A DNA stretch of 9,915 nucleotides from an uncultured Catenibacillus sp. (GTDB lineage Bacteria; Bacillota; Clostridia; Lachnospirales; Lachnospiraceae), in contig CAKRHR010000071.1 of NCBI GenBank assembly GCA_934339005.1, forward strand, positions 1 through 9,915. The letters run 5' to 3'. Within the stretch, counting starts at the first letter, position 1, and each line of letters starts with the position of its first letter. Positions 1 to 6,304 of the stretch are shown piece after piece. Below the pieces are notes generated by a model, which was not told the DNA's origin, searched no databases, and saw only the letters and a program-made list of their open reading frames with translations. The position numbers and the translations under genes are program-made.

Positions 1-513
1 ACAGTTGTCGTTGTTCAGTTATCAACCGTCATCATCCAGGGTATCAGTCAGGCAAGCTGTGCCATTACAGGTATCACCCTCGGCGAGGGCGATGTGGATA
101 AAGCCCAGAAGCAGGGCGTGACATTTGCAACCCTCGGATTTTTGATTGGTGGTGTGGCCTGCCTCATTATTTCAATATTAAAAGGACCTATCATTGGCTG
201 CTATAAAATCACACCGGAAACAAAAACACTGGCAAACAGCCTGATGGAAGCGGTTGCCATCGTTATCTGGTTTCAGGCGGCAAACAGTATCCTCACCAAA
301 GGCACACTGCGTGGCGGTGGTGATACAAAGTTTCTGATGGTATTTGATATCCTCTTTTTATGGGTTGTGAGCATCCCCCTTGGTGCTCTGGCCGGTCTTG
401 TGTGGCACTGGGATGGCTTCTGGGTCTACATCGCCCTGAGAGCCGACCAGTTCCTGAAATGCATTGTCTGCGTATTCAGGCTTAAGAGTGGAAAGTGGAT
501 TAAAAAGATTTAA
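1..513 (+). CDS. MATE-family efflux transporter, C-terminal part (5' end outside window)
   Basis: The reading frame is open from base 1 to the TAA at 511-513 and gives 170 residues, so the gene starts upstream of the window and the internal ATG at 94 is not its start. The visible part has several hydrophobic segments and the short motifs GTLRGGGDTKFLM and RADQFLKC followed by a basic tail (SGKWIKK), which I recognise from the second half of MATE (multi antimicrobial extrusion) proteins of Clostridia. Family members are inner-membrane, cation-coupled exporters of about 450 residues, so roughly the last third is present. The substrate cannot be told. Codon use is more GC-rich than in the following operon, and a terminator follows directly, so it is a separate transcription unit. 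Family call is good; specific function unknown. Confidence 0.85.
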   Translation, partial: TVVVVQLSTVIIQGISQASCAITGITLGEGDVDKAQKQGVTFATLGFLIGGVACLIISILKGPIIGCYKITPETKTLANSLMEAVAIVIWFQAANSILTKGTLRGGGDTKFLMVFDILFLWVVSIPLGALAGLVWHWDGFWVYIALRADQFLKCIVCVFRLKSGKWIKKI

Positions 514-539
514 AAATCAGGAAAATATAGTTTGAAGAA

Positions 540-591
540 ATCTCTCTGACAATTATTATGAGAAGAATAAATGTCAGGGAGATTATTTTTT
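540..591 (+). terminator. Intrinsic terminator of the MATE gene
   Basis: A 12-base stem (540-551 with 572-583, one G-U pair) with a 20-base loop is followed at once by a T-rich run (584-591). It lies 26 bases after the MATE stop codon, where a Rho-independent terminator is expected. Confidence 0.85.
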
Positions 592-618
592 CCGCCACTA
601 CGGGTGAAAACAACGACA

Positions 619-647
619 TTGTTACATCCGGGCATTTAGGCTATACT
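619..647 (+). promoter_or_regulatory. Sigma-A-type promoter of the regulator/kinase/ATPase operon
   Basis: A -35 box TTGTTA (619-624) and a -10 box TATACT (642-647) are separated by exactly 17 bases. Transcription should begin near 653-655, giving a leader of about 140 bases before the regulator start at 794. This is the only strong promoter I see before the three-gene operon. Confidence 0.75.
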
Positions 648-653
648 ATAAGA

Positions 654-757
654 ATATGTAAGATGTTTTAGAATTACGGGAGTAGCGTTAGCTGCGGAGT
701 AATTCGTGACATCAAGTTAGGGGCAAAATACCTTTTGACCCTAACATCATATGTAAG
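654..757. repeat. MITE-like hairpin element (87 bp) with flanking direct repeat, in the regulator leader
   Basis: ATATGTAA occurs at 654-661 and again at 749-756; with the following G the match is 9 bases. Just inside, GATGTT (662-667) and AACATC (743-748) are perfect inverted ends. The 87-base interior folds into two stem-loops: GAATTAC 671-677 with GTAATTC 699-705, and a 13-position stem 716-728 with 733-745 containing one G-A mismatch and a 4-base loop. A short element with inverted ends, a target-like duplication and no coding capacity fits a miniature inverted-repeat element or a similar dispersed palindromic repeat. Removing it would leave a normal leader of about 45 bases. The alternative is a native regulatory RNA; I see no match to a riboswitch class I know. 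Confidence 0.5.
716..745 (+). other. Strong leader stem-loop upstream of the response regulator
   Basis: GTTAGGG (716-722) pairs with CCCTAAC (739-745), and CAAAA (724-728) pairs with TTTTG (733-737) across one G-A mismatch, closing a TACC loop. No T-run follows, so it is not an ordinary terminator. It ends 32 bases before the ribosome binding site and could affect stability or translation of the regulator mRNA. Confidence 0.6.
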
Positions 758-777
758 TAAATAATGGAAAATAACAT

Positions 778-784
778 AGGGGGG
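778..784 (+). promoter_or_regulatory. Ribosome binding site fixing the regulator start at 794
   Basis: AGGGGGG ends 9 bases before the ATG at 794. The in-frame ATG at 764 has no comparable site, and the receiver domain begins directly at residue 1 of the 794 start (MIGVLIADDE), so 794 is preferred. Confidence 0.7.
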
Positions 785-793
785 ATAGATGTT

Positions 794-2413
794 ATGATAG
801 GAGTTTTAATAGCAGACGATGAGAAAAACATCTGTCTGATGATTCAGAAAATGATTCACTGGGAAGACTATGGTATGGAAGTCATCGGCATTGTACATGA
901 TGGGATAGAAGCTATGCAGATGATTGAAACGCAGCGGCCGCAGCTTGTGATTTCAGATATTCGAATGCCGGGATACGATGGTCTTGCCCTTGTCAAGCGG
1001 ACGAGAGAATTGAATCTGGAAACAGATTTTATTATTATCAGTGGCTATAAGCAGTTTGAGTATGCGCACACAGCAATTAATCTTGGTGTTGAAAATTATT
1101 TGTTAAAACCAATCGATCAGGGAGAACTTCAAAAAGTTCTGAAGAAGATTGCGGGAAAATATAAAGTTACGATGGAAAAGGCAAAAACAGAGGAATTATT
1201 AAAAGCGCAGGCATATTCAAATCGTAAGAGATACCGGCAACACTTTTTGAGTAATATTTTAGAAAAAAATAACAGTTTACGAGAATTAAAGCGTGAGGAC
1301 AATGTTGGCATCACAGAAAATCCTGATACGCAGTACGGTTTTGAACAGGAATGTTTCTGTGCCTTTTTCTTAAAAATCGATTTTGAAGAACGGCATCAGG
1401 ATATTTCGGGATTTTTGCGAATGACAGATGAACTGATTGAACAGATTATGGATGATGCACATATGGATTGCATCAACAGTTTTGTGAACAGCGGAATTAT
1501 TACAATTATGAACTATAAGACGGAGGCACATCAGTTTGTGGACAGTCTGCTTGAAAAAGTATTTCAGCGTGTGAAGCAGGAAATTGAAAAATTCAGAGGA
1601 TATCATATATCAATTGGTGTTGGTACAGAAAAAAACAATATTTCTGAAGCTGCGCAATCTATTCAGGAAGCTATACAGGCAATTAAATGCAGAGACAAAT
1701 CCGGAATGGATAAAATTATTTATTACAATCGCCTGAGATATCAGATGCTTCCGGTACAGACATATATTGAAGAAAGCCGGATTGAGATGCAGCGTATGAT
1801 TACTGCACTGGATTTTGATGCATTTCGCGGACGCGTGGTGCATTATCTGGATATGATTTTAGCGACACCATATGTGTCGCCAATCTGCTATTATGCGTAT
1901 TTGGAGGAACTTATCAATCTTTTGGTATCAACATTTTTGGAAAACCAGGTTGAAGAAAGCTTTGTCTTGGATTTAAAACGGCAATTATATGATGATATGG
2001 ATTATTATGTTCATCTTGAGGAAATAGGGTATCGTATTCTGGAAGGAATACGTTCTGCTTTTTTGAAGTTGAGCGAGCAGCAGAAAAACAAAAGTCATCA
2101 TCTCATTCGTTCGGCACAGAGATACATACAGGAGCATTATATGCAGCAGATTTCTCTGGAGGAAGTTGCTGAGGCTATCGGGTTGAGTTCTGCATATTTA
2201 AGTACGATGTTTAAAAAAGAACTTGGTATTAATTTCACTGACTGCCTGATTTCGTGTCGCATGGAGGCTGCAAAGGATTTGTTAAAAAACACTGATGCTT
2301 CAATTAATGAAATCGCAGAGCAGATAGGTTATACTGATGCAAAATATTTTAGCAAAACCTTTAGTAAACTTGTAGGTTTAAAACCGTCTGTTTACAGAAA
2401 AATGTATCAGTAG
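794..2413 (+). CDS. YesN-type response regulator, receiver + AraC helix-turn-helix
   Basis: With the start at 794 the protein has 539 residues. Residues 1-120 are a receiver domain: acidic pocket D8/D9, phosphate-accepting D55 in ISDIRMPG, S83, and K105 in the LLKP motif, all the residues needed for phosphorylation. Residues about 130-430 are a poorly conserved linker typical of YesN proteins; part of it (around ISIGVGTEKN) resembles a degenerate GGDEF-like fold and has no GGDEF active site. Residues 434-539 are a two-helix-turn-helix AraC-type DNA-binding domain, including ISLEEVAEAIGLSSAYLSTM and a second helix pair around INEIAEQIGY. Family members are cytosolic transcription factors that bind tandem direct repeats near promoters of sugar-uptake genes. 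The cognate kinase follows after 12 bases, and a CUT2 sugar importer lies just downstream, which makes that importer the likely target (inference). Confidence 0.92.
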   Translation: MIGVLIADDEKNICLMIQKMIHWEDYGMEVIGIVHDGIEAMQMIETQRPQLVISDIRMPGYDGLALVKRTRELNLETDFIIISGYKQFEYAHTAINLGVENYLLKPIDQGELQKVLKKIAGKYKVTMEKAKTEELLKAQAYSNRKRYRQHFLSNILEKNNSLRELKREDNVGITENPDTQYGFEQECFCAFFLKIDFEERHQDISGFLRMTDELIEQIMDDAHMDCINSFVNSGIITIMNYKTEAHQFVDSLLEKVFQRVKQEIEKFRGYHISIGVGTEKNNISEAAQSIQEAIQAIKCRDKSGMDKIIYYNRLRYQMLPVQTYIEESRIEMQRMITALDFDAFRGRVVHYLDMILATPYVSPICYYAYLEELINLLVSTFLENQVEESFVLDLKRQLYDDMDYYVHLEEIGYRILEGIRSAFLKLSEQQKNKSHHLIRSAQRYIQEHYMQQISLEEVAEAIGLSSAYLSTMFKKELGINFTDCLISCRMEAAKDLLKNTDASINEIAEQIGYTDAKYFSKTFSKLVGLKPSVYRKMYQ

Positions 2414-2425
2414 CGGAGGCACATC

Positions 2426-3457
2426 ATGAAAAAGCGTAAGTACAATTTATTAGTGCTGTCTGTGGGATTGTTTATGGTTTTTATAGTGATGATTCTTGTA
2501 TTGAATATCGTTTTGTTTGGCAAATTTGGCAGGTTGATTCAAACTGGAAATATAATCATTGCCATCGTGTTGGAATTTGTTGTTCTATTTTTTGTATTCG
2601 TCATATTTCGGCAATATATTTATATTCCTGTAAAACAGTTAAACCGTACACTGGATAAATGGGAAAATGTCAGCGACAGCGATGAAACGGCAAACAAAGG
2701 TGTATATTTGATTGAGGACAGAGTCAACGGGTTGATCGAAGAATTGATGAAGTCAATGGAACGTGAACATAAAGAAGCATTGCTTCGTCAGCAGTTTCAG
2801 TACGCAGAACTGCAGAATCAGATTAATCCGCACTTTTTGTATAATACATTGGAAACGATTCGTGGACAGGCAATTATTGATGATAATTATAAAATTGCGG
2901 ATATGACGGAAACGTTGGCAAAGTATTTCAGATATAATATCAGTAAAAATAAAGATGATGTGACTGTCGAACAGGAACTGGAAAATATCAAAAATTATAT
3001 CCATATTCAGCAGTATCGTTTTCAGGATCGCTTTAGATATCAGGTATATGCTCATGTGCCGCATGAAGAATATGCCTACTGTCTGATTCCGAAGATGACG
3101 CTGCAGCCGATTGTTGAAAATTCGATATTTCATGGTATTGAACAAAAGGTAGGTATGGGTAACATTATAATGCATATTGATGCCAATCAGGATAAGTTAA
3201 TAATTATTGTGGCAGATAATGGTGTGGGTATCAGTCCTGAAAAACTTGAAGAATTAAATCAGAAGCTTAATGAAAAAGAAAATCTGACAACAGCAAAAAC
3301 AGAGCAGCATGGTATTGCCATGGCGAATGTACACCATCGTTTACAGATGCTTTACGGGGAAGATTTTGGCCTGGAAATCAGAAGTACACAGGGTTATGGT
3401 ACGGAAGTAGAAATCACATTTCCAAAAACGATAAATAAGGAACTTGAAGAAAAATGA
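2426..3457 (+). CDS. LytS/YesM-type sensor histidine kinase with minimal extracellular part
   Basis: This 343-residue membrane kinase starts 6 bases after a CGGAGG site (2414-2419). Two hydrophobic segments (about 8-31 and 42-61) are separated by only about ten residues. A short cytosolic linker and helix follow. The His_kinase (PF06580-type) box INPHFLYN places the phosphorylated histidine at H136. The ATPase domain shows the N-box asparagine N232 in QPIVENS, the ATP-lid DNGVG at 264-268, and the closing GTEVEITFP at 325-333. All catalytic motifs are intact, so it should autophosphorylate and pass phosphate to the preceding regulator. YesM-type kinases commonly carry a large extracellular Cache-like sensor between the two membrane segments; here it is missing, so the signal must come through the membrane helices, the cytosol or a partner protein. 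The stop overlaps the next start (ATGA), implying translational coupling. Confidence 0.92.
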   Translation: MKKRKYNLLVLSVGLFMVFIVMILVLNIVLFGKFGRLIQTGNIIIAIVLEFVVLFFVFVIFRQYIYIPVKQLNRTLDKWENVSDSDETANKGVYLIEDRVNGLIEELMKSMEREHKEALLRQQFQYAELQNQINPHFLYNTLETIRGQAIIDDNYKIADMTETLAKYFRYNISKNKDDVTVEQELENIKNYIHIQQYRFQDRFRYQVYAHVPHEEYAYCLIPKMTLQPIVENSIFHGIEQKVGMGNIIMHIDANQDKLIIIVADNGVGISPEKLEELNQKLNEKENLTTAKTEQHGIAMANVHHRLQMLYGEDFGLEIRSTQGYGTEVEITFPKTINKELEEK

Positions 3458-4896
3458 TTAAAAAAGAATTGTTGAGAATGCGCCAGGTTTATATTGCAAA
3501 AGCCGGACACAGAGGATTAAATCACTTTTGTTTTCACATGAATGAGGGCGAGATTATTTATATTTTAGGTTACAACGGTGCAGGAAAGACAACATTATAT
3601 GATTATTTTAATGGCAAATTGCCGCTTGAATCCGGGAAAATCGAATTTGACGGACAGATTTGTCCAACAGGTGAGAATTTTCCTTATGTATCCAAAGTTG
3701 TTTGCCTTGGTAAACACAGTACACTGATTCCGGGATTAACGGTTGCTGAAAATATTTTTATTATCAATCGCAAACGCAAAGCCTGGAATCTGGTGAACAT
3801 GACCAATGTAATGTATCGTGCAAAACTTTTGCTCAGTCAGTATGCACCGGAATTATCTCCGAAAACATTAGTGAGAAATTTATCCCCTGCAGACAGGCGT
3901 ATTGTTGAACTTTTAAGAGCCATTGAAAATGAGGCAAAAATGGTTTTCTTAGATGATGTGCTGCAGGGTTTTGGACAAAGTGACTTTGGGCGTATACACA
4001 GAGTGTTGCAGAATTTAAAGAACAAAAATATCAGTGTCATATGTGCAAGTCATGAGGTGACGATACAGCCGTTTCATCCTGACCGTGTTGTTGCAATGCG
4101 TCATGGAACAATCGTGCGCTGTTATTATGAACAGGATTATACAGAGCAGAGAGTCAGAAATTTATTGCTTGGCAGGGAGTTTGAGCCTACTTTCCAGAAA
4201 AAATCTTATTGTACGGATGAAATTATCTTTTCTATGCATCACGGTGATACAGACAGAAAGAAACCTTATATAGCTGCTAAAAAAGGTGAAATTATAGGTG
4301 TGTATGATAAGGATAACCGCAAAAATATTTATTTACTACAGATGATATTAGGTAAAGTGCATTCAGATGAGTATGAGATGTTTTTTGAAGATAAAGTTTA
4401 TGTACCGGAAAATTTTAACGAAGTGATAAAAAAACATATCAGTTATATGGCTGAAGGGACAAGAGATGTACCATTAGTTGATACGATGAATTTTGGTGAG
4501 AACATAAGTCTTCCGATACTTCAGCGTATATGTCATCAACATCCGCTGCATGTCAGGAAAATGACAGAAGTGCTGAACAAAGAATACGGTCCGAAATTAA
4601 AAATCCCGGAGAAACGTTGGCAGGATAAGACAGACTGTCTGGATGCGTACACAAGAGTATGTATTTTTATGGAATGTATGCTTTTGTTTCAACCGAAAAT
4701 GATGATTTGTATCGAACCGTGGGTTGGTGGCGATTTAACATTTCAGGATATGATTATGCACAATCTCATGCGTATGGCAAAACAGGGTACAGCGGTATTG
4801 ATTGCTTCACAGAATATGAATGAGCTTCGTTCAATATGCGACAGTATTTATGTTGTCAGTGGAGATGAAGATTATCCGGTGAAGTATAGTATCTAA
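3454..4896 (+). CDS. Degenerate RbsA/MglA-like double ATPase in the two-component operon
   Basis: This 480-residue protein is collinear with the sugar-importer ATPase encoded at 6305-7780 but altered at key sites. First half: Walker A GYNGAGKTT (39-47) is intact and H200 of the H-loop is present. The Q-loop glutamine position is K87, the signature is LSPADRR (143-149), and Walker B is FLDD with the catalytic glutamate replaced by D168. Second half: the glycine-rich loop is gone (residues 282-292, VYDKDNRKN), the LSGGNQQ signature is replaced by LDAYTRV (396-402), and the usual FDEP is CIEP (419-422). The first half could still bind ATP; the second almost certainly cannot. There is no transmembrane segment. 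It overlaps the kinase stop by 4 bases, so it is made together with the kinase and not with the importer. Likely a regulatory or adaptor relative of a transport ATPase (inference); a divergent motor subunit is the alternative. Confidence 0.85.
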   Translation: MIKKELLRMRQVYIAKAGHRGLNHFCFHMNEGEIIYILGYNGAGKTTLYDYFNGKLPLESGKIEFDGQICPTGENFPYVSKVVCLGKHSTLIPGLTVAENIFIINRKRKAWNLVNMTNVMYRAKLLLSQYAPELSPKTLVRNLSPADRRIVELLRAIENEAKMVFLDDVLQGFGQSDFGRIHRVLQNLKNKNISVICASHEVTIQPFHPDRVVAMRHGTIVRCYYEQDYTEQRVRNLLLGREFEPTFQKKSYCTDEIIFSMHHGDTDRKKPYIAAKKGEIIGVYDKDNRKNIYLLQMILGKVHSDEYEMFFEDKVYVPENFNEVIKKHISYMAEGTRDVPLVDTMNFGENISLPILQRICHQHPLHVRKMTEVLNKEYGPKLKIPEKRWQDKTDCLDAYTRVCIFMECMLLFQPKMMICIEPWVGGDLTFQDMIMHNLMRMAKQGTAVLIASQNMNELRSICDSIYVVSGDEDYPVKYSI

Positions 4897-4925
4897 GATA
4901 GTGCTGTCGGCAGACATCAAAAAAA

Positions 4926-4967
4926 GAATATTTTTGTTATCAAAGGTGGAATATTTTGTCATCACAA
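4926..4967 (+). repeat. Two imperfect direct repeats, possible regulator operator
   Basis: GAATATTTTTGTTATCAAA (4926-4944) and GAATATTTTGTCATCACAA (4949-4967) are similar, with starts 23 bases apart, about two DNA turns. A related inverted copy lies at 4984-5010. Tandem direct sites at about two-turn spacing are the arrangement used by AraC-type regulators such as YesN proteins. The region is AT-rich, so chance similarity is possible, and the sites lie about 100 bases upstream of the binding-protein promoter. Confidence 0.35.
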
Positions 4968-5018
4968 CTCGAAAATTTTTAAATTGTGATGGTTTATCAA
5001 AAAATATTCCACTTTTTT
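4946..5018 (+). terminator. Terminator-like long stem-loop after the degenerate ATPase
   Basis: The outer arms, GTGGAATATTTT (4946-4957) and AAAATATTCCAC (5001-5012), are perfect complements. Inside, CATCACAA (4960-4967) pairs with TTGTGATG (4984-4991). Six T (5013-5018) follow at once. It separates the regulatory operon from the importer operon. Confidence 0.7.
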
Positions 5019-5020
5019 AA

Positions 5021-5061
5021 AAGGTGCTCACCTTGTTAAGGCGGGCGCAAAATAGTATGCT
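5021..5061 (+). promoter_or_regulatory. Promoter of the sugar importer operon with overlapping palindrome
   Basis: A -35 box TTGTTA (5033-5038) and a -10 box TATGCT (5056-5061) are 17 bases apart, matching the geometry and -35 sequence of the upstream operon's promoter. The perfect palindrome AAGGTGCTCACCTT (5021-5034) runs into the -35 box, and a second inverted pair CCTT/AAGG spans 5031-5041; these could be a regulator-binding site. The predicted transcript begins near 5068, which excludes the in-frame ATG at 5062 as the gene start. Confidence 0.6.
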
Positions 5062-5082
5062 ATGACTATCATGAAACGAGAG

Positions 5083-5091
5083 AAGGAGAGG
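5083..5091 (+). promoter_or_regulatory. Ribosome binding site fixing the binding-protein start at 5098
   Basis: AAGGAG (5083-5088, continuing AGG) lies 9 bases before the ATG at 5098. The protein from 5098 opens directly with a lipoprotein signal peptide, confirming this start over the ATG at 5062. Confidence 0.85.
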
Positions 5092-5097
5092 AAAAAC

Positions 5098-6198
5098 ATG
5101 AAAAAATTAATCAGTTTCTTACTTACATTTGCAATGTTAGCAATGTTGCTCGTTGGCTGTGGTAATGCCAATAATTCAAACACAGCAGATTCTAAAGCTG
5201 CAGATGACGGTAAACAAACAGAAGCACAAAACACAAACGATTCAGATGCCGGAGCATCAGATAGCACAGCATCAGGTGAATATGATATGAGCAAGGCTCA
5301 GGGTAAAAAAGTTGGTTTTACAGTACCTACACTTGCTTCCGATTTCATTAACTATCTGACACAGGCTGCTGTAGATGCTTTTGCTGAAATCGGCGTTGAC
5401 TGCCAGATTGACAGTTGCGACGGTGATGTGACAAAACAGATTGAACAGATTGAAAACTATGTAGCTATGGGTATGGATGCCATCATCGCATTCCCTGTTA
5501 ATGGTGAAGCCCTTGGTGTAGCAGCTCAGAATGCTGTTAACTCAGGTGTACCTGTATTTGCATTTGCTATGGAAATCCCTAATGCAACAACAGAAATGAT
5601 TTCTGCAGAAGAAACAGTCATGGGTGCTGCCTGTGGTGAGATGGCAAGCGACTGGATTGATGAAAACTTCCCAGATGCTGAAGATGGTTCAGTTGTTGTT
5701 TATGCGATTCGTGGTTCAACACAGCCTGAAATCGTTGTACGTTCAGATTCCATGGTTGAAGCTATTAAGAAAAATTCAAAAGTAACTGTCATTGAAGAAG
5801 AATCTGAAAACCAGGATGACCAGAATGTTGCACGTCGAATGACAGAAAATCAGTTTAATGCAAATCCAAATATCAATGTCATCATTGCATGTAATGCAGA
5901 ATCAGGACTCGGTGCAAATTCATTCGTAATGTCTTCTGACAGTCCTGTAAAAGATTTGAGCAAATTTGCGATTTTCATGGTCGATGAAAATACAGAAGTT
6001 GATGAAAATATCAAAGCTTCTATCACAAATGAATCTGCTATCAGAGGTACAATCTCTATGGGTGGTATTCCTGATACAATCGCTGATATGATGAAAGGTA
6101 TGATTCCAATTCTTACAGAAGGTGAAATCATTCCAAGAATCGATGGAAGTATCTTCCCTATTACAGCTGATAATGTAGATGAAGCACTTCAGAAATAA
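5098..6198 (+). CDS. Sugar-binding lipoprotein of a CUT2 ABC importer
   Basis: The protein has 366 residues. Residues 1-20 are a lipoprotein signal (two lysines, hydrophobic core, lipobox LVGC) with the lipid-carrying cysteine at C21. Residues 22-65 are a flexible linker rich in Ser, Asp, Asn and Ala, as usual for a lipoprotein tethered to the outer face of the membrane. From about residue 70 a periplasmic-binding-protein type 1 fold (Peripla_BP_4-like) follows, with the family hallmark DGDVTKQIEQIENYVAMGMD and the strand DAIIAFPVN. This subunit catches the solute and hands it to the permease encoded at 7794-8762. RbsB/MglB/XylF-type proteins bind monosaccharides or related small polyols. Positions that usually contact the sugar (around FAMEIP and CNAESGLGA) are not in the common ribose or galactose form, so I do not name a substrate. 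Two stop codons in tandem (TAATAG) end the gene. Confidence 0.9.
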   Translation: MKKLISFLLTFAMLAMLLVGCGNANNSNTADSKAADDGKQTEAQNTNDSDAGASDSTASGEYDMSKAQGKKVGFTVPTLASDFINYLTQAAVDAFAEIGVDCQIDSCDGDVTKQIEQIENYVAMGMDAIIAFPVNGEALGVAAQNAVNSGVPVFAFAMEIPNATTEMISAEETVMGAACGEMASDWIDENFPDAEDGSVVVYAIRGSTQPEIVVRSDSMVEAIKKNSKVTVIEEESENQDDQNVARRMTENQFNANPNINVIIACNAESGLGANSFVMSSDSPVKDLSKFAIFMVDENTEVDENIKASITNESAIRGTISMGGIPDTIADMMKGMIPILTEGEIIPRIDGSIFPITADNVDEALQK

Positions 6199-6214
6199 TA
6201 GAATACTTTAGCAT

Positions 6215-6228
6215 TCATAATATTATGA
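6215..6228. other. 14-base perfect palindrome between binding protein and ATPase genes
   Basis: TCATAATATTATGA is its own reverse complement. It lies 16 bases after the binding-protein stop. It is AT-rich, so it may be a chance palindrome, a weak RNA stem or a protein site; nothing else supports a role. Confidence 0.3.
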
Positions 6229-6247
6229 TGTTACTTTAGAAAATCAA

Positions 6248-6283
6248 AGGGCTGTTTACGTCATATAAACAGCCCTATATTTT
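6248..6283 (+). terminator. Intergenic stem-loop, probable partial terminator or 3' end stabiliser
   Basis: AGGGCTGTTTA (6248-6258) pairs perfectly with TAAACAGCCCT (6266-6276) around a 7-base loop, followed by a weak T-rich run ATATTTT (6277-6283). The position between the binding-protein gene and the ATPase gene is where importer operons often place a leaky terminator, so that more binding protein than ATPase and permease is made. Confidence 0.7.
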
Positions 6284-6304
6284 AAGGAGGGTGAGCGTGT
6301 AGTT

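Noticed and set aside
654..757. Known riboswitch in the regulator leader
   Set aside because: The two simple stems lack the conserved cores of riboswitch classes I know; the inverted ends and flanking repeats favour an inserted element.
764..793. Ten-residue N-terminal extension of the response regulator starting at ATG 764
   Set aside because: No ribosome binding site before 764, while 794 has AGGGGGG at good distance and begins the receiver domain directly.
3454..4896. Calling the degenerate ATPase a decaying pseudogene
   Set aside because: The frame is intact over 480 residues, near-normal length, translationally coupled to the kinase, and Walker A of the first half is preserved, which points to selection for another role.
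5062..5097. Upstream start of the binding protein at ATG 5062
   Set aside because: It would precede the predicted transcription start, put charged residues before the signal peptide, and ignore the AAGGAG site serving 5098.
5850..6131. Minus-strand frames opposite the large genes (also at 1129-1843, 2753-3175, 5028-5294, 6562-6780, 8363-8599)
   Set aside because: They mirror the codon structure of convincing + strand genes, lack ribosome binding sites and resemble no protein family.
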